A stretch of DNA of 5,177 bases from JBNJDW01 sp051745265 (GTDB taxonomy: Bacteria > Pseudomonadota > Alphaproteobacteria > Micavibrionales > CSBR16-224). The position numbers and the translations under genes are program-made. The stretch spans positions 1-5,177 of the forward strand of contig JBNJDW010000138.1 in assembly GCA_051745265.1 (NCBI GenBank), given 5' to 3'. The notes beneath the pieces were generated by a model. The model worked only from the letters and a program-made list of their open reading frames with translations. It searched no databases and was not told where the DNA came from. Positions 5,152 through 5,177 of the stretch are shown one piece after another (position 1 is the stretch's first letter; the number at the start of each line of letters is the position of its first letter).

Positions 5152-5177
5152 CATGTGCCGCCGTATAACGGCGCATG
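5152..5177. repeat. GC-rich inverted repeat at the right edge
   Basis: CGCCGT (5159-5164) and ACGGCG (5168-5173) form a perfect 6-base stem with an ATA loop. An outer CATG/CATG pair (5152-5155 and 5174-5177) extends it across a 3-base bulge. No T-run follows directly on the minus strand, and the plus-strand side is cut off. It could be part of a terminator, a REP-like element or an operator upstream of the membrane-protein gene. No gene is evident in 5117-5177. Confidence 0.4.

Noticed and set aside
5107..5177. Minus-strand frame from the right edge ending at 5107 with MYKATIFVRSKNEW near its end, faintly like a family-2 glycosyltransferase start
   Set aside because: The frame stops one codon after NEW (T, then TAA), no ribosome site is present, and too little is visible beyond the edge. 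It could be the tail of an upstream gene overlapping the GTG start, but this cannot be supported.
5153..5177. Possible rightward gene start ATGTGCCGC at the right edge
   Set aside because: It has no ribosome site, only eight codons are visible, and it lies inside an inverted repeat.

Overview
This is a mid-GC bacterial chromosomal segment, most likely alphaproteobacterial. The BolA protein (motif SRVQQHQ, then ELHALALQT) sits directly upstream of a CGFS monothiol glutaredoxin, which is typical of Alphaproteobacteria. I cannot name a genus. Coding density is high, no stretch above about 105 bases lacks a gene, and I see no RNA gene, CRISPR array or insertion sequence.

Left part (1-1751, minus strand). 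Three genes lie close together and read leftwards: grxC (dithiol glutaredoxin), a 438-residue pentapeptide-repeat protein, and the first 33 codons of mutL, which runs off the left edge. The gaps of 38 and 34 bases allow a single transcript.

Middle (1752-2440). A 102-base divergent intergenic region separates grxC from a rightward bolA-grxD operon. The two proteins are expected to form a [2Fe-2S]-bridged complex used in iron-sulfur trafficking or iron sensing. With grxC this makes a compact thiol-redox and Fe-S block.

Right part (2468-5116, minus strand). This is the unusual region. Four consecutive small genes read leftwards, with gaps of 14, -4 and 62 bases, and their products share C-terminal sequence. 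Three of them (117, 123 and 231 aa) carry the same roughly 85-residue module: an ENxHTVS motif, an [FY]NFA motif, a QF motif, an ALK-like helix, GG(3-4 residues)W, and a terminal KPGxxAxxxR tail. The spacing between landmarks is almost constant. The 231-aa protein places ankyrin repeats in front of the module. The fourth (122 aa) keeps only the tail, joined to a coiled-coil-like head and a low-complexity linker. I do not recognise this module as a named family. It looks like a tandemly duplicated family whose N-terminal parts have diverged, and it is the best candidate here for an undescribed system. Upstream on the same strand is a multi-pass membrane protein with a striking conserved-looking core (EEISFGQHFIGWE, then NDQQETNLHN). 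It belongs to an uncharacterised class and begins with GTG.

The left and middle genes are housekeeping functions. The right cluster looks like accessory or lineage-specific content inserted between them and whatever lies beyond the right edge.
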